Below are positions 23,904-32,416 of a stretch of DNA of 34,333 nt, one piece after another; the first letter of the stretch is position 1; each line of letters starts with the position of its first letter. Position numbers and translations under genes: made by a program. Source of the stretch: Pacificimonas sp036351775 (GTDB lineage Bacteria; Pseudomonadota; Alphaproteobacteria; Sphingomonadales; Sphingomonadaceae). The notes beneath the pieces were generated by a model, which was not told where the DNA came from, did not search any database, and worked only from the letters and a program-made list of their open reading frames with translations. The DNA lies in NCBI GenBank assembly GCA_036351775.1, contig JAZBPX010000019.1, positions 1 to 34,333 of the forward strand, written 5' to 3'.

Positions 23904-24947
23904 CTACATCTCCATGTCCGCGATCCAGGCGCGGAGGAGGGCGGCGGCTTCGTCGTGGCGCTGGGTGCGGGCGAGTTCGGGCATCATGACGCCCGGTTCG
24001 GTGGACTCGACGCGGTAGAGCAGGATTGAGCCATCGGGATTGCCGGGGTCGATGGAGACCATGCGGCCGCCGGAACCGCGGCCCGCCGCGACAGGGCCCT
24101 TGCCGATACCGATCTGCGGGCCGGTTTCCGCGTCCCAGCCAAGGAAGAGGCCGCTGTTCGATGCGGGGCCCGCCGGATTGTGACAGTGGCCGCAGTTCAC
24201 GTCGAGATAGGCACGCGCGCGCCGGTCAACGGGAACGGTTTCGTCTTCCCAGTTCGGCATGTGAGCCGGGTCGTCGGGCATGCCCGTCAGGAGACCGGCG
24301 CCCGCAAGGATCTGGAGGTCGTTGGTGCCGTGCACATCGCCGGATAGATTGCGGGCCTTGGGGCCGATGGGCATCATCTCGCCGTCAACGGAATGACAGC
24401 CCTTGCACTGGTTGACGTTGGGCACGCGCCAGCCCAGCGCGAGCGGGACGCCCTTAGCGTTGCGGCCCTCGACATCGACGCGGGCACCGGCCTTCTTCAG
24501 CATCGCTTTCGTGTCGTTCGCATCCCAGACATAGGGCAGCGCGGTCCAGCCATCGGCCTGATGGATGAGGAGGCGGGTTTCGATCATGTCAATCGAACCG
24601 TCGGCGCGGGTGAAGCCGAAATGCTTTACGATGGCAGATCCGACGGGAATATCGAGAACGCCCTCTTCGGTGTAGGAAATCGTCTTTCCTTCAGGAACGT
24701 AGATGTAGCGCGCCTTGTCGGCATAGTCCGAGAACAGCGCCGAGTTGAGGTCGTATTTCACGACGCGCCCGGCGGGCTGGGTCATCGCCGCGTCAAGGAA
24801 CAGGCCGTAGTCAGCGAAGTCGCGGGGCGCACGCTCCGCCATCAATGCCGCATCATTGACCGCCGCGATAGGGCCGCCGGGCGGTGCAAAGGACAGGAGC
24901 GCGGCCCCGGCCAGGACTGCGGCTAGCCGGGGAAAGCGGGACAACAT
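23904..24947 (-). CDS. Exported diheme c-type cytochrome (SO2930/HNE_0200-like family)
   Basis: A 347-residue protein with a signal peptide (FPRLAAVLAGAALLSFAPP) and two CxxCH heme-binding sites, QCKGCH at about 181-185 and NCGHCH at about 252-256; a MMPEL segment near the C-terminus may give an axial Met. The middle (SALFSDYADKARYIYVPEG, then VGSAIVKHFGF) is typical of a conserved family that sits beside parallel beta-helix proteins in several proteobacteria and Hyphomonas. ATG 24947 is chosen; TTG 24953 is an alternative two codons earlier. It follows the beta-helix gene after 26 bases and precedes the dehydratase-like gene by 11. Confidence 0.88.
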   Translation of the reverse strand: MLSRFPRLAAVLAGAALLSFAPPGGPIAAVNDAALMAERAPRDFADYGLFLDAAMTQPAGRVVKYDLNSALFSDYADKARYIYVPEGKTISYTEEGVLDIPVGSAIVKHFGFTRADGSIDMIETRLLIHQADGWTALPYVWDANDTKAMLKKAGARVDVEGRNAKGVPLALGWRVPNVNQCKGCHSVDGEMMPIGPKARNLSGDVHGTNDLQILAGAGLLTGMPDDPAHMPNWEDETVPVDRRARAYLDVNCGHCHNPAGPASNSGLFLGWDAETGPQIGIGKGPVAAGRGSGGRMVSIDPGNPDGSILLYRVESTEPGVMMPELARTQRHDEAAALLRAWIADMEM

Positions 24948-24973
24948 CGGCAAGGGTTCCTTCGGGGTTCTTC

Positions 24974-26221
24974 CTAGTCCGCAGCGGCGATCTGGGTGGG
25001 ACGGTCATCCATGCCGGGCTGGTTCGCGGGAAGGACGACCGGGCTCGGCTCGGGAATCTCACCATCATAGGAAACCGCCGGCGCGATGGTGCCGGTCATC
25101 CGGTCCTGCCCGGCCCGGTCGATCCCCATCGTGATGCCCGGCGCGTCGAAGACAATACGGACCGGTTCGGACCTCGTCTCGCCGCCCACCTCGTAGGTAT
25201 CGGCACCGTCGAGTAAAATGGGCGGGATCGCGCCGCCGAAGGCTGCCGCGAGTTCCTTGCCGCCGGGGAAGCTCGGGTCGCTGCCGCCGGTGCCGTAGAC
25301 ATTGTCGCGAACAACGACATCGCGCGGCAGCGGGTTGTAATTCTCGTCCTCGAAGGGCCGCGTGTAGCTGATGACCATCACCTGCGCGCTGTCATTGCCG
25401 TCGAAGAAATTGTCGAACACATGCACGTTGCGGTTCGCCATGATGATCATGCCGGTGCCCACGGGCAGTTCCTGAACGATATTGCCGATCGAAGCGAAGT
25501 TCGGCGTGTTGTTGTTGACGATCACATTGTCGAAAATGCGCGTCGAATGGCCACCCATTTTGGGAAGGTTCGGAAGGTCGAACACCAGGACCCCGCCGGT
25601 ATTCTGCCAGGCGAGATTGTCGTAAACGTCGGCGTTGGTGGAGTTCTCGATCTCGATCCCGGCCACATTGTAGCTGACCCGGTTGCCGCGCACGACGATG
25701 TTATCCGACTGGCCGACATAAACGCCGGCATCGGAGCAGGCGATCACCTCGGAATTCTGAATGAGAATGTTGGTCGACTCGACCGGGTAGAGGCCGTAGG
25801 CGCCGTTTTCCGGATCCGGGCCGTTCGTCCATTCGACACGGACATTATCGACGGTGAAGCGGTCGACGCCCTTCGCCTTGATGCCGTCACCCTTGGTATC
25901 CTCGACGGCAAGTCCAGTCACCAGGACGCCGTCGGACGTAATGAGAAGGCCTTCGCCCGCACCGCTTTGATCCTTGAAGGTCAGGACCGTCCTGTCCGGC
26001 CCGTCGCCGCGTACTGTGACCTCGTCAACGTCGAGCGAAAGGCCGTCCATCAGATTATAGGTGCCGGCAGCGAGATGGACGGTATCGCCCTCCTCCGCCT
26101 CGATCAGCGCCATCTGGATGTTCTCATAGGCGTCGCCCTCGGCCGTGACGTGGATCGTCCTGGCGAGTGCAGGTGAAGCCGACAGCAGCAGCGCGGCGGT
26201 AAGTGTAAGCGATTTGATCAT
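24974..26221 (-). CDS. Exported parallel beta-helix protein
   Basis: A 415-residue protein with a signal peptide (MIKSLTLTAALLLSASPALA) and many short repeats of the right-handed beta-helix type, for example 'NILIQNSEVIACSDAGVYVG', 'NIVVRGNRVSYNVAGIEIENS' and 'DVYDNLAWQNTGGVLVF'. The N-terminal DTVHLAAGTYNL block is a NosD/pectate-lyase-like cap. Such folds bind or cleave polysaccharides or act as scaffolds; no catalytic site is evident. It pairs with the diheme cytochrome gene 26 bases downstream, a recurring neighbour pair (TIGR03805/TIGR03806-type, from memory). It is the first gene of this minus-strand run. Confidence 0.86.
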   Translation of the reverse strand: MIKSLTLTAALLLSASPALARTIHVTAEGDAYENIQMALIEAEEGDTVHLAAGTYNLMDGLSLDVDEVTVRGDGPDRTVLTFKDQSGAGEGLLITSDGVLVTGLAVEDTKGDGIKAKGVDRFTVDNVRVEWTNGPDPENGAYGLYPVESTNILIQNSEVIACSDAGVYVGQSDNIVVRGNRVSYNVAGIEIENSTNADVYDNLAWQNTGGVLVFDLPNLPKMGGHSTRIFDNVIVNNNTPNFASIGNIVQELPVGTGMIIMANRNVHVFDNFFDGNDSAQVMVISYTRPFEDENYNPLPRDVVVRDNVYGTGGSDPSFPGGKELAAAFGGAIPPILLDGADTYEVGGETRSEPVRIVFDAPGITMGIDRAGQDRMTGTIAPAVSYDGEIPEPSPVVLPANQPGMDDRPTQIAAAD

Positions 26222-26325
26222 GTCAGAGCCCTCCCCGACTCATCTTCCATTATCGTCAGCTTGTTTGTTCTCTGCAACCTCGTCACCCTGACAGCACATG
26301 AGAGATCTTTGAGGGAGGAACTCCG
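26222..26325. promoter_or_regulatory. Divergent promoter region, beta-helix operon / amidohydrolase
   Basis: This 104-base gap must hold the promoters for both directions. It is less GC-rich than the flanks (CAGCTTGTTTGTTCTCTGC in the middle). TGTCAG at 26221-26226 and CTGACA near 26289 form a short inverted pair around it. No clear -35/-10 set or known operator was identified. Confidence 0.4.
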
Positions 26326-28083
26326 ATGCATGATATCGTGATTCGCGGCGGCACTATTGTCGATGGAACGGGCGCGCCCAGCTTTACCGGCGACATCGCC
26401 ATCGACGGCGACCGAATCGCGGCGGTTGGCGAGGTCAAGGCGAGCGGCAAGCGCGAGATCGACGCGGCCGGCCTGACTGTCGCGCCGGGCTTCGTCGATA
26501 TTCACACCCATTATGACGGACAGGCGACGTGGGATCCGGAAATGGCCCCGTCATCCTGGCACGGCGTAACGACGGTGGTGATGGGCAATTGCGGGGTCGG
26601 CTTTGCCCCCGCCGCGCCCGACCGCCACGAATGGCTGATCGGCCTGATGGAGGGGGTCGAGGATATCCCCGGCACGGCGCTGGCCGAAGGGATGGACTGG
26701 GACTGGGAGACCTTCCCGGAATATCTCGATGCGCTCGAAAAACTTCCGCGGACGGTCGATGTCGCGACGCATGTGCCGCACGGCGCGGTGCGCGCATATG
26801 TGCTCGGCGACCGGGAAAAGCCCGGTGCCGTGCCGACCGATGAAGACGTCAAGAAGATGGGCGATATCGTCGAGGAAGGCGTCCGGGCGGGCGCGCTCGG
26901 CTTCTCGACGTCGCGCACCATCCTGCACCGGTCGATCGACGGTGAGCTGGTCCCCGGCACGACGGCCACCGCCGAGGAGCTGGTCGAGATCGGCCGCGCC
27001 ATGGGCCGGGTCGGTCACGGCGTCTTTGAAATGGCCTCCGACCTCGTCCGGGAGTGGAACGAGTTCGAGTGGATGGGCGAGCTCAGCCGGGAGACCGGGC
27101 TGCCGGTGACCTTTGCCATGCTGCAGTCCATCGCCAAGGAGCAGAGCCTCGACGAGCAGGTCGCCAACATGACCGCGGAAAATGAGAAGGGTGCGAACAT
27201 CGTTGCCCAGATCGCGCTGCGCGGGAACGGCATCCTGATGACGTGGCGGGGCACGGTGAACCCCTTCCGCCTGAAACCGGCGTGGAAGGAGATCGAGGAG
27301 CTGCCCTGGGAGCAGCAGCTGTTGAAGCTGAAGGACCCCGACTTCCGCGCGCGCCTGATCGCCGAGGACAATGACGTGTCGGAGGTGGAACCCGACCTCC
27401 TTCCGCTGATCATGGTCGTCACGCAGGGCTGGGGCATGCAGTATGAGATGGGCGAAGGCTTCAACTATGAGCCGCAGGCGGACGAGACGATCGCCGCGCG
27501 CGCCGAGGCTGCGGGCAAGACGCCCGAGGACTATGCCTATGATTTGCTGATGCAGGATGACGGCACCGGCTTCATCTACCTGCCGCTCCTGAACTATGCG
27601 GACGGCAATCTCGATTTCGTGAAGCCGCTGCTGGAGCGCGACGACTGCGTCATTTCACTGTCTGATGGCGGCGCGCATTGCGGGACGATCTGCGACGCGG
27701 CCTCCCCGACGTTCCTGCTCGAACACTGGGTGCGGAACCGGGAGCGCGGGACGATCTCCATCGAGCACGCCATCCAGCGCCAGTGCCGGGATACCGCGCG
27801 GCTTTACGGTCTCGATGACCGCGGCACGCTCGAGCCGGGTATGCTCGCCGACATCAACATCATCGACATGGACAATCTGAAGCTGGGCAAGCCATGGCTG
27901 GCGTTCGACCTGCCGGCGGGCGGCAAGCGGCTCTTGCAGAAGGCCGATGGCTACCGCGTGACCATGAAGTCGGGCACCGTGACGTTCGAGGACGGCAAGC
28001 CGACCGGCAACCGTCCCGGCATCCTGGTGCGGGGTCCGCAGGCGGCCCCGGCTGAGGCAGCGCTGGCGATGGCGGCGGAATAG
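26326..28083 (+). CDS. Amidohydrolase, N-acyl-D-amino-acid deacylase-like
   Basis: A 585-residue metal-dependent hydrolase of the D-aminoacylase/amidohydrolase-3 type. It begins with the composite beta-domain (MHDIVIRGGTIVDGTGAPSFTGDIAIDGDRIAAVG), followed by the HxH motif DIHTHYDGQ (H60, H62). C89 in GNCGVG corresponds to the metal-binding Cys of D-aminoacylases. A late SLSDGGAHCG carries the catalytic Asp, and RLYGLDDRGTLEPGMLADINIID is the usual C-terminal hallmark. The substrate is not known. GAGGGAGGAAC before ATG 26326 is an excellent ribosome site. It is transcribed divergently from the beta-helix gene across 104 bases, so shared regulation is plausible. Confidence 0.92.
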   Translation: MHDIVIRGGTIVDGTGAPSFTGDIAIDGDRIAAVGEVKASGKREIDAAGLTVAPGFVDIHTHYDGQATWDPEMAPSSWHGVTTVVMGNCGVGFAPAAPDRHEWLIGLMEGVEDIPGTALAEGMDWDWETFPEYLDALEKLPRTVDVATHVPHGAVRAYVLGDREKPGAVPTDEDVKKMGDIVEEGVRAGALGFSTSRTILHRSIDGELVPGTTATAEELVEIGRAMGRVGHGVFEMASDLVREWNEFEWMGELSRETGLPVTFAMLQSIAKEQSLDEQVANMTAENEKGANIVAQIALRGNGILMTWRGTVNPFRLKPAWKEIEELPWEQQLLKLKDPDFRARLIAEDNDVSEVEPDLLPLIMVVTQGWGMQYEMGEGFNYEPQADETIAARAEAAGKTPEDYAYDLLMQDDGTGFIYLPLLNYADGNLDFVKPLLERDDCVISLSDGGAHCGTICDAASPTFLLEHWVRNRERGTISIEHAIQRQCRDTARLYGLDDRGTLEPGMLADINIIDMDNLKLGKPWLAFDLPAGGKRLLQKADGYRVTMKSGTVTFEDGKPTGNRPGILVRGPQAAPAEAALAMAAE

Positions 28084-28185
28084 ATAGGGGGCGGTCCCAA
28101 GACGCTGGTCACTTGCGCGGAGCATCTGCTATTCCCATCTGTGTGTTATGGTCCTAACACGCCTGCGAACATGGGGAACCCGCAT

Positions 28186-28764
28186 ATGAAACAGCTTCTT
28201 CTCGCCGCCGGGCTGGCGCTCAGCCTTTCCGCCTGCGGTATCAATTCCGTGCCGACCGCCGAGGAAACGGCGATGGCAGCCTGGGCCGACGTCGAGAGCC
28301 AGTATCAGCGGCGCGCCGATTTGGTCGATAACCTCGTCAACACCGTGCGCGGCGCGGCGGAGCAGGAAGAGGAAACGCTGACCCGCGTGATCGAGGCGCG
28401 CGCGTCCGCCACGCAGGTCAACATCGATCCGGGCGACCTGTCCGACCCGGCCGCGATAGAACGCTATCAGGCGGCGCAGGGCGAGCTGGGTTCCGCCCTG
28501 TCGCGCCTGCTGGTGTCCGTGGAGCGCTATCCCGAGCTGCGCAGCCAGGAAGGCTTCCTGCGGCTGCAGGACCAGCTCGAGGGCACGGAGAACCGCATCG
28601 CGGTGGCGCGGCGCGATTACAACGAAGCCGTGCGGGCCTATAATACCGAGATCCGCACCTTTCCGAGCCTGATCGCGGCGCGCTTCGTCTATGGTTCCGA
28701 GCGCATGGAACCGTTCGAGGCAGTAACGGAGGGTGCCGAGACCGCACCGACGGTCGAATTCTGA
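28186..28764 (+). CDS. lemA: LemA family lipoprotein
   Basis: A 192-residue LemA protein. The start MKQLLLAAGLALSLSACG is a lipoprotein signal with the lipobox LSAC. The LemA core follows (WADVESQYQRRADLVDNLVNTVRGAAEQEEETL, then LLVSVERYPELRSQEGFLRLQDQLEGTENRIAVARRDYNEAVRAYN...). The fold is a helical bundle; its function is not settled. ATG 28186 has GGGGAA 8 bases upstream; earlier in-frame ATGs are rejected. Two TPM-domain genes follow at short spacing, the usual lemA neighbourhood. Confidence 0.94.
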   Translation: MKQLLLAAGLALSLSACGINSVPTAEETAMAAWADVESQYQRRADLVDNLVNTVRGAAEQEEETLTRVIEARASATQVNIDPGDLSDPAAIERYQAAQGELGSALSRLLVSVERYPELRSQEGFLRLQDQLEGTENRIAVARRDYNEAVRAYNTEIRTFPSLIAARFVYGSERMEPFEAVTEGAETAPTVEF

Positions 28765-28778
28765 TCGCCGCGCCCGTC

Positions 28779-29576
28779 GTGAACGCTGGACCAAGCGGGC
28801 TGATTGTATGGATTGCGACGCTGCTGGCGCTGGTCGTCGCCGCGCCGCTTGCCGCGCAGGAGTTTCCCGCGCTCGAGGGCCGGGTGACCGATGCGGCGGG
28901 CGTGCTGTCCGCGCCGCAGCGGGTCGGCCTGTCGCAGCGGCTGGAGACGTTCGAACGCGCAAGCGGCCGGCAGTTCGTCGTCGCCACGATCCCCGACCTG
29001 CAGGGCTACGACATCGCGGACTATGGCTATCAGCTTGGCCGGGAATGGGGGATTGGCAGCGAGGAGGAGGATGACGGCATCCTGCTGATCGTTGCCCCCA
29101 ATGAGCGGAAGGTCCGGATCGAGGTCGGCTACGGCCTGGAAGGCTACATGACCGATTCGCTATCCTCCGACATCGTTCGCAACACCATCCTGCCGCGCTT
29201 CCGCGACGGCGACCTGCCCGGCGGCATTGCGGCTGGAACGGAGGCGATTATCGAACAGCTCCAACTGCCGCCCGAGGAGGCTGCCGCGCGGCTGGCCGCT
29301 GCAGAAGCGCGGGGATCACAACGGGGCGACGAGGGCGGCGGAATCCCCATGGGGCTGATCTGGGTCGTGCTCATTATCGGGTTCAACATCTGGTCGATCA
29401 GCGGCGGCTCGCGCGGCAAAGGTGGACGCAGGCGCCGGCGCGGGCCCGTTATCCTGTTCGGACCCAGCTTTGGCGGCGGCGGCCGGAGCAGCGGCGGATT
29501 TGGAGGTGGCGGCTTTGGCGGCTTTTCCGGAGGCGGCGGCTCGTTCGGCGGCGGCGGCGCGAGCGGAGGTTGGTAA
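28779..29576 (+). CDS. TPM-domain protein (YgcG-like) with Gly-rich tail
   Basis: A 265-residue protein from GTG 28779. It has a signal peptide (IVWIATLLALVVAAPLAAQ), a TPM domain (FPALEGRVTDAAGVLS..., then YQLGREWGIGSEEEDDGILLIVAPNERKVRIEVGYGLEGYMTD), one membrane segment (MGLIWVVLIIGFNIWSI), and a basic patch followed by a long Gly/Ser/Phe-rich tail (GGGGFGGFSGGGG). This is the TPM_phosphatase type found with LemA. Phosphatase activity has been reported for plant TPM proteins; here it is not shown. Its TAA overlaps the ATG of the next gene. Confidence 0.9.
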   Translation: MNAGPSGLIVWIATLLALVVAAPLAAQEFPALEGRVTDAAGVLSAPQRVGLSQRLETFERASGRQFVVATIPDLQGYDIADYGYQLGREWGIGSEEEDDGILLIVAPNERKVRIEVGYGLEGYMTDSLSSDIVRNTILPRFRDGDLPGGIAAGTEAIIEQLQLPPEEAAARLAAAEARGSQRGDEGGGIPMGLIWVVLIIGFNIWSISGGSRGKGGRRRRRGPVILFGPSFGGGGRSSGGFGGGGFGGFSGGGGSFGGGGASGGW

Positions 29577-30241
29577 TGACGATGCAGGCTTCCGATCACG
29601 AGGTGATCAGCGCCGCGATCTCGGCTGCGGAAAAACACACGTCAGGCGAGATTTTCTGCGTGTTTACCGAAGCGTCCGACGACCTGAAAATCGTGCCCAT
29701 TGCCTATGCGGCGCTCGCAGCCCTGACGCTGCCGCCGCTCCTTCTGATGTTCGATCTGGTTGATCCGGCCTGGTTCGCGGGCTGGCGCGATACGAATGCG
29801 CTGTCGGTACCGTTTATTGCGAGCGTCTATGCCGGGCTGTCGGCGCTGTTCTTCATTTTAACGCTTGCCATCGTTTGGCCCCTGCCCGTCCGGTTCGCGC
29901 TGGCGCCGGCATCGCTTCGGCACACGCATGCCGAGCGGGCCGCCCGCGAGAGTTTTTTGTCCCACGGCATTCATACGACGCGGGAGCGGACCGGCGTTCT
30001 GATCTTTCTGTCGCGCCGGGATCACTTCGCCGAAGTGATCGCCGATGAAGGAATTTACGAGAAGGTCGACCCCGGTGTCTGGGCGGACGCGGTGGCGGGA
30101 ATGCTGGAACGAGCCAAAGCGGGCGACTTTGCCGGTGCGTTCACGTTCGCTATTGCGGAATCCGGCAAAGTGCTTGCCGAACACTTTCCCCCGGGGGCGA
30201 CGAATCCGAACGAGTTGCCGGATCGCCTTATCGAACTGTAA
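29576..30241 (+). CDS. TPM-domain membrane protein
   Basis: A 221-residue second TPM-type protein, starting at ATG 29576, which shares one base with the previous stop (TAATG). GGAGG lies 6 bases upstream, inside the preceding gene. The N-terminus AAISAAEKHTSGEIFCVFTEASDD is followed by two hydrophobic segments (IAYAALAALTLPPLLLMFDL and SVYAGLSALFFILTLAIVWPL). The C-terminal part, RTGVLIFLSRRDHFAEVIADEGIYEKVD, is the usual TPM end. With lemA and the YgcG-like gene it makes a conserved three-gene set, possibly for envelope quality control. Confidence 0.88.
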   Translation: MTMQASDHEVISAAISAAEKHTSGEIFCVFTEASDDLKIVPIAYAALAALTLPPLLLMFDLVDPAWFAGWRDTNALSVPFIASVYAGLSALFFILTLAIVWPLPVRFALAPASLRHTHAERAARESFLSHGIHTTRERTGVLIFLSRRDHFAEVIADEGIYEKVDPGVWADAVAGMLERAKAGDFAGAFTFAIAESGKVLAEHFPPGATNPNELPDRLIEL

Positions 30242-30271
30242 GGTCTGCCCGATCTTTGGGGGAGACAGGCG

Positions 30272-30724
30272 GTGCTGGACGAGTTCAAGAAGTTTATCTC
30301 GCGCGGAAATGTGATGGATCTCGCGGTGGGCGTGATCATCGGCGGCGCGTTTGCACTGATCACCAAGTCGCTGACCGACGACATCATTATGCCGCTAGTC
30401 AGCTATCTGTTCGGCGGCCTCGACTTTTCCAGCTATTTCATTCGGCTGGGGCCCATTCCCGAGGGCTATGAAGGCGCACTCGATAACTATGCCGAGCTGA
30501 AAGAGGCCGGCGTGGCGCTGTGGGGATATGGCCAGTTCGTAACGGTGATTGTCAATTTCCTGATCCTGGCGTTCATCATTTTCCTGATGGTACGCACGGT
30601 GAACCGGATCAATATGAAGGACCCGGAAACCGAGGCTACCAAGCCGACATCGCCGCCCGAAGACATTGCGCTGCTGAAGCAGATTCGTGACGAATTGCGG
30701 AAAAGCAACGGCGACGTCGTCTGA
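30272..30724 (+). CDS. mscL: Large-conductance mechanosensitive channel MscL
   Basis: A 150-residue channel subunit that opens under membrane tension and releases solutes on hypo-osmotic shock. Start GTG 30272 has GGGGGAG about 7 bases upstream. The first helix reads MLDEFKKFISRGNVMDLAVGVIIGGAFALITKSL, the canonical amphipathic S1 plus TM1 with pore-lining Gly and Val. TM2 is YGQFVTVIVNFLILAFIIFLMVRTVNRI, and the cytoplasmic helix is EDIALLKQIRDELRKS. The periplasmic loop is somewhat extended. It converges with parB. Confidence 0.97.
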   Translation: MLDEFKKFISRGNVMDLAVGVIIGGAFALITKSLTDDIIMPLVSYLFGGLDFSSYFIRLGPIPEGYEGALDNYAELKEAGVALWGYGQFVTVIVNFLILAFIIFLMVRTVNRINMKDPETEATKPTSPPEDIALLKQIRDELRKSNGDVV

Positions 30725-30726
30725 CG

Positions 30727-30743
30727 GCCGCGCGCTTCGCGGC
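30727..30743. terminator. Small hairpin between convergent mscL and parB
   Basis: GCCGCG-CGCTT-CGCGGC forms a 6-bp GC hairpin in the 18-base gap between the two stops. It may help end both transcripts. No U-run is present. Confidence 0.35.
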
Positions 30744-31606
30744 TAGTCGGGCCGGGTCAGACGGGCCACGGCGTGATCCAGTTCCGCCGCCGTCCGGTAG
30801 CGAAGGATCAGCTGGCCGCCGGTCTTGCCGGGTTTGACGGACGCTTTCAGGCCGGTCCGGTCGGTGATGAGCGCGGCAATCTCTAGCGCTTCGGGTTCCG
30901 GCGCGGTGGACGGGGAGCGCGGCGTCCTTGACTTCGCCAGCGTTTCAGCGTCCCGCGCCGTCAGGCCTTCGTCAACGATCTGGCACGCGCGGGCTTCGGC
31001 ATCCGGCTTCCCCAGAAGGGTTCGCGCATGGCCCATGCCGAGCCGGCCGTCGTCGACCATGTCGAGGACGCTCTCGGGCAGATCGAGAAGGCGCACGAGA
31101 TTGGCGATGTGGCTGCGCGACTTGCCGACCATGTCGGCGACATACTGCTGCGTATGGCCATGATGGTCGATCAGGTGGCGATAGCCGCGTGCCTCTTCGA
31201 CGGCGGACAGGTCCTGACGCTGGATATTCTCGATCAGGGCGAGTTCGAAGGCTTCGGCGTCGGCGAGGTCGCGCACGACAACGGGCACCTCGTCGAGGCG
31301 GGCGGCGGTGGCGGCGCGCCAGCGGCGTTCGCCGGCGACAATTTCGAGAGCGCCGCCCTCGACCGGACGGACGAGGATCGGCTGGATCAGGCCCTTTTCG
31401 CGAACCGAGGCGATCAGGTCGGCCTGCGCGGCCTCATCGAAGCGACGGCGGGGCTGGCGCGGATTGGGGCGGAGGCGGCCAATGGCGACCGTCTCGCTTT
31501 GCACGCCGCGCTTCGGGGCCGCGTTCAGGGTGCCGTCAGCCGGTTCGATTTCTTCGAGGAGGGCCGAGAGGCCGCGGCCGAGACCGGGACGGCGGCGCTC
31601 GGTCAT
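30743..31606 (-). CDS. parB: Chromosome partitioning protein ParB
   Basis: A 287-residue ParB, a CTP-binding DNA clamp that loads at parS and organises the origin region. The N-terminal RPGLGRGLSALL stimulates ParA. LRPNPRQPRRRF, the CTP box IVAGERRWRA (about residues 89-98), ENIQRQDLSAVEEA and the helix-turn-helix VADMVGKSRSHIANLVRLL are all present. The C-terminal dimerisation domain ends with GGQLILRYRTAAELDHAVARL. ATG 31606 overlaps the parA stop by 4 bases; earlier in-frame sequence is antisense-like and rejected. Confidence 0.97.
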   Translation of the reverse strand: MTERRRPGLGRGLSALLEEIEPADGTLNAAPKRGVQSETVAIGRLRPNPRQPRRRFDEAAQADLIASVREKGLIQPILVRPVEGGALEIVAGERRWRAATAARLDEVPVVVRDLADAEAFELALIENIQRQDLSAVEEARGYRHLIDHHGHTQQYVADMVGKSRSHIANLVRLLDLPESVLDMVDDGRLGMGHARTLLGKPDAEARACQIVDEGLTARDAETLAKSRTPRSPSTAPEPEALEIAALITDRTGLKASVKPGKTGGQLILRYRTAAELDHAVARLTRPD

Positions 31607-32385
31607 GCGGCCATCCTTGGCGGCGGCGCACCCGTTCGCGACAGAACCTCCTGCGCGAGGGCGATGTAAGCGGCGGACCCCGGGCAGCGATGGTCGTAGA
31701 CGAGGGCGGGAAGGCCGTGGCTCGGGGCTTCGGACAGGCGAACATTGCGCGGGATTGACGTCGTGAAAACCGTCTTGCCGAGGCAGGCGCGGGCATCGGC
31801 GGCGACCTGTTCGGAGAGATTGTTGCGGCGGTCGTACATGGTGAGGACAACGCCGAGAATGGAGAGCTGGGGATTGAACCCGGCGCGGACGCGTTCGACG
31901 GTTTTCAGGAGCTGGCTGAGGCCTTCGAGGGCGTAGAACTCGCATTGAAGCGGCACGACCAAGGCTTCGGCGGCGACAAGGGCGTTCAGGGTAAGAAGGC
32001 CGAGTGACGGCGGGCAGTCGATGATGATGAAGTCGTATTGGTGCTCGCTGGCCAGCGCATCGGTCAGGCAGTGCATGCGGCGCTCGACATCGACGAGTTC
32101 GACTTCGGCACCGGACAGGTCGACGGTGGCGGGAACGACATCGAGGCCTTCGACTTCGGTTTCCTGAATGCAGGCGGAGAGCGGATCATTTTCAATGAGG
32201 AGGTCGTAGCTGGTCCGGGTTCGCGCGGTCTGGCCGACGCCGACGCCGGTGGAGCTGTTCCCCTGCGGATCGAGGTCGATGAGGAGGACGTCGCGGCCTG
32301 ATGCGGCGAGGCCGGTGGCAAGGTTGATGGCGGTTGTCGTCTTGCCGACCCCGCCCTTCTGGTTCGCAATGGCCAGAACCGTCAT
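31603..32385 (-). CDS. parA: Chromosome partitioning ATPase ParA
   Basis: A 260-residue ParA/Soj-type ATPase that moves parS-ParB complexes apart. The deviant Walker A is QKGGVGKTTTAINLA (residues 9-23, signature Lys at 10), then LLIDLDPQGNSSTG; the Walker B-like FIIIDCPPSLGLLT and LSEAPSHGLPALVYD are also present. GGAGGG sits upstream of ATG 32385. The rsmG stop is 31 bases upstream; parB is coupled by an ATGA overlap. Confidence 0.97.
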   Translation of the reverse strand: MTVLAIANQKGGVGKTTTAINLATGLAASGRDVLLIDLDPQGNSSTGVGVGQTARTRTSYDLLIENDPLSACIQETEVEGLDVVPATVDLSGAEVELVDVERRMHCLTDALASEHQYDFIIIDCPPSLGLLTLNALVAAEALVVPLQCEFYALEGLSQLLKTVERVRAGFNPQLSILGVVLTMYDRRNNLSEQVAADARACLGKTVFTTSIPRNVRLSEAPSHGLPALVYDHRCPGSAAYIALAQEVLSRTGAPPPRMAA

Positions 32386-32416
32386 GTGACCGAGCCCTCC
32401 CTTATGACCGCCTGCC

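Noticed and set aside
22837..24018. Long plus-strand open frame opposite the dehydratase-like and cytochrome genes
   Set aside because: The product is Asp/Val/Ala-rich shadow sequence without motifs; the minus-strand genes have clear catalytic and heme motifs.
30928..31758. Plus-strand open frames opposite parB and parA
   Set aside because: Arg/Gly-rich shadow frames; ParA and ParB are clear on the minus strand.
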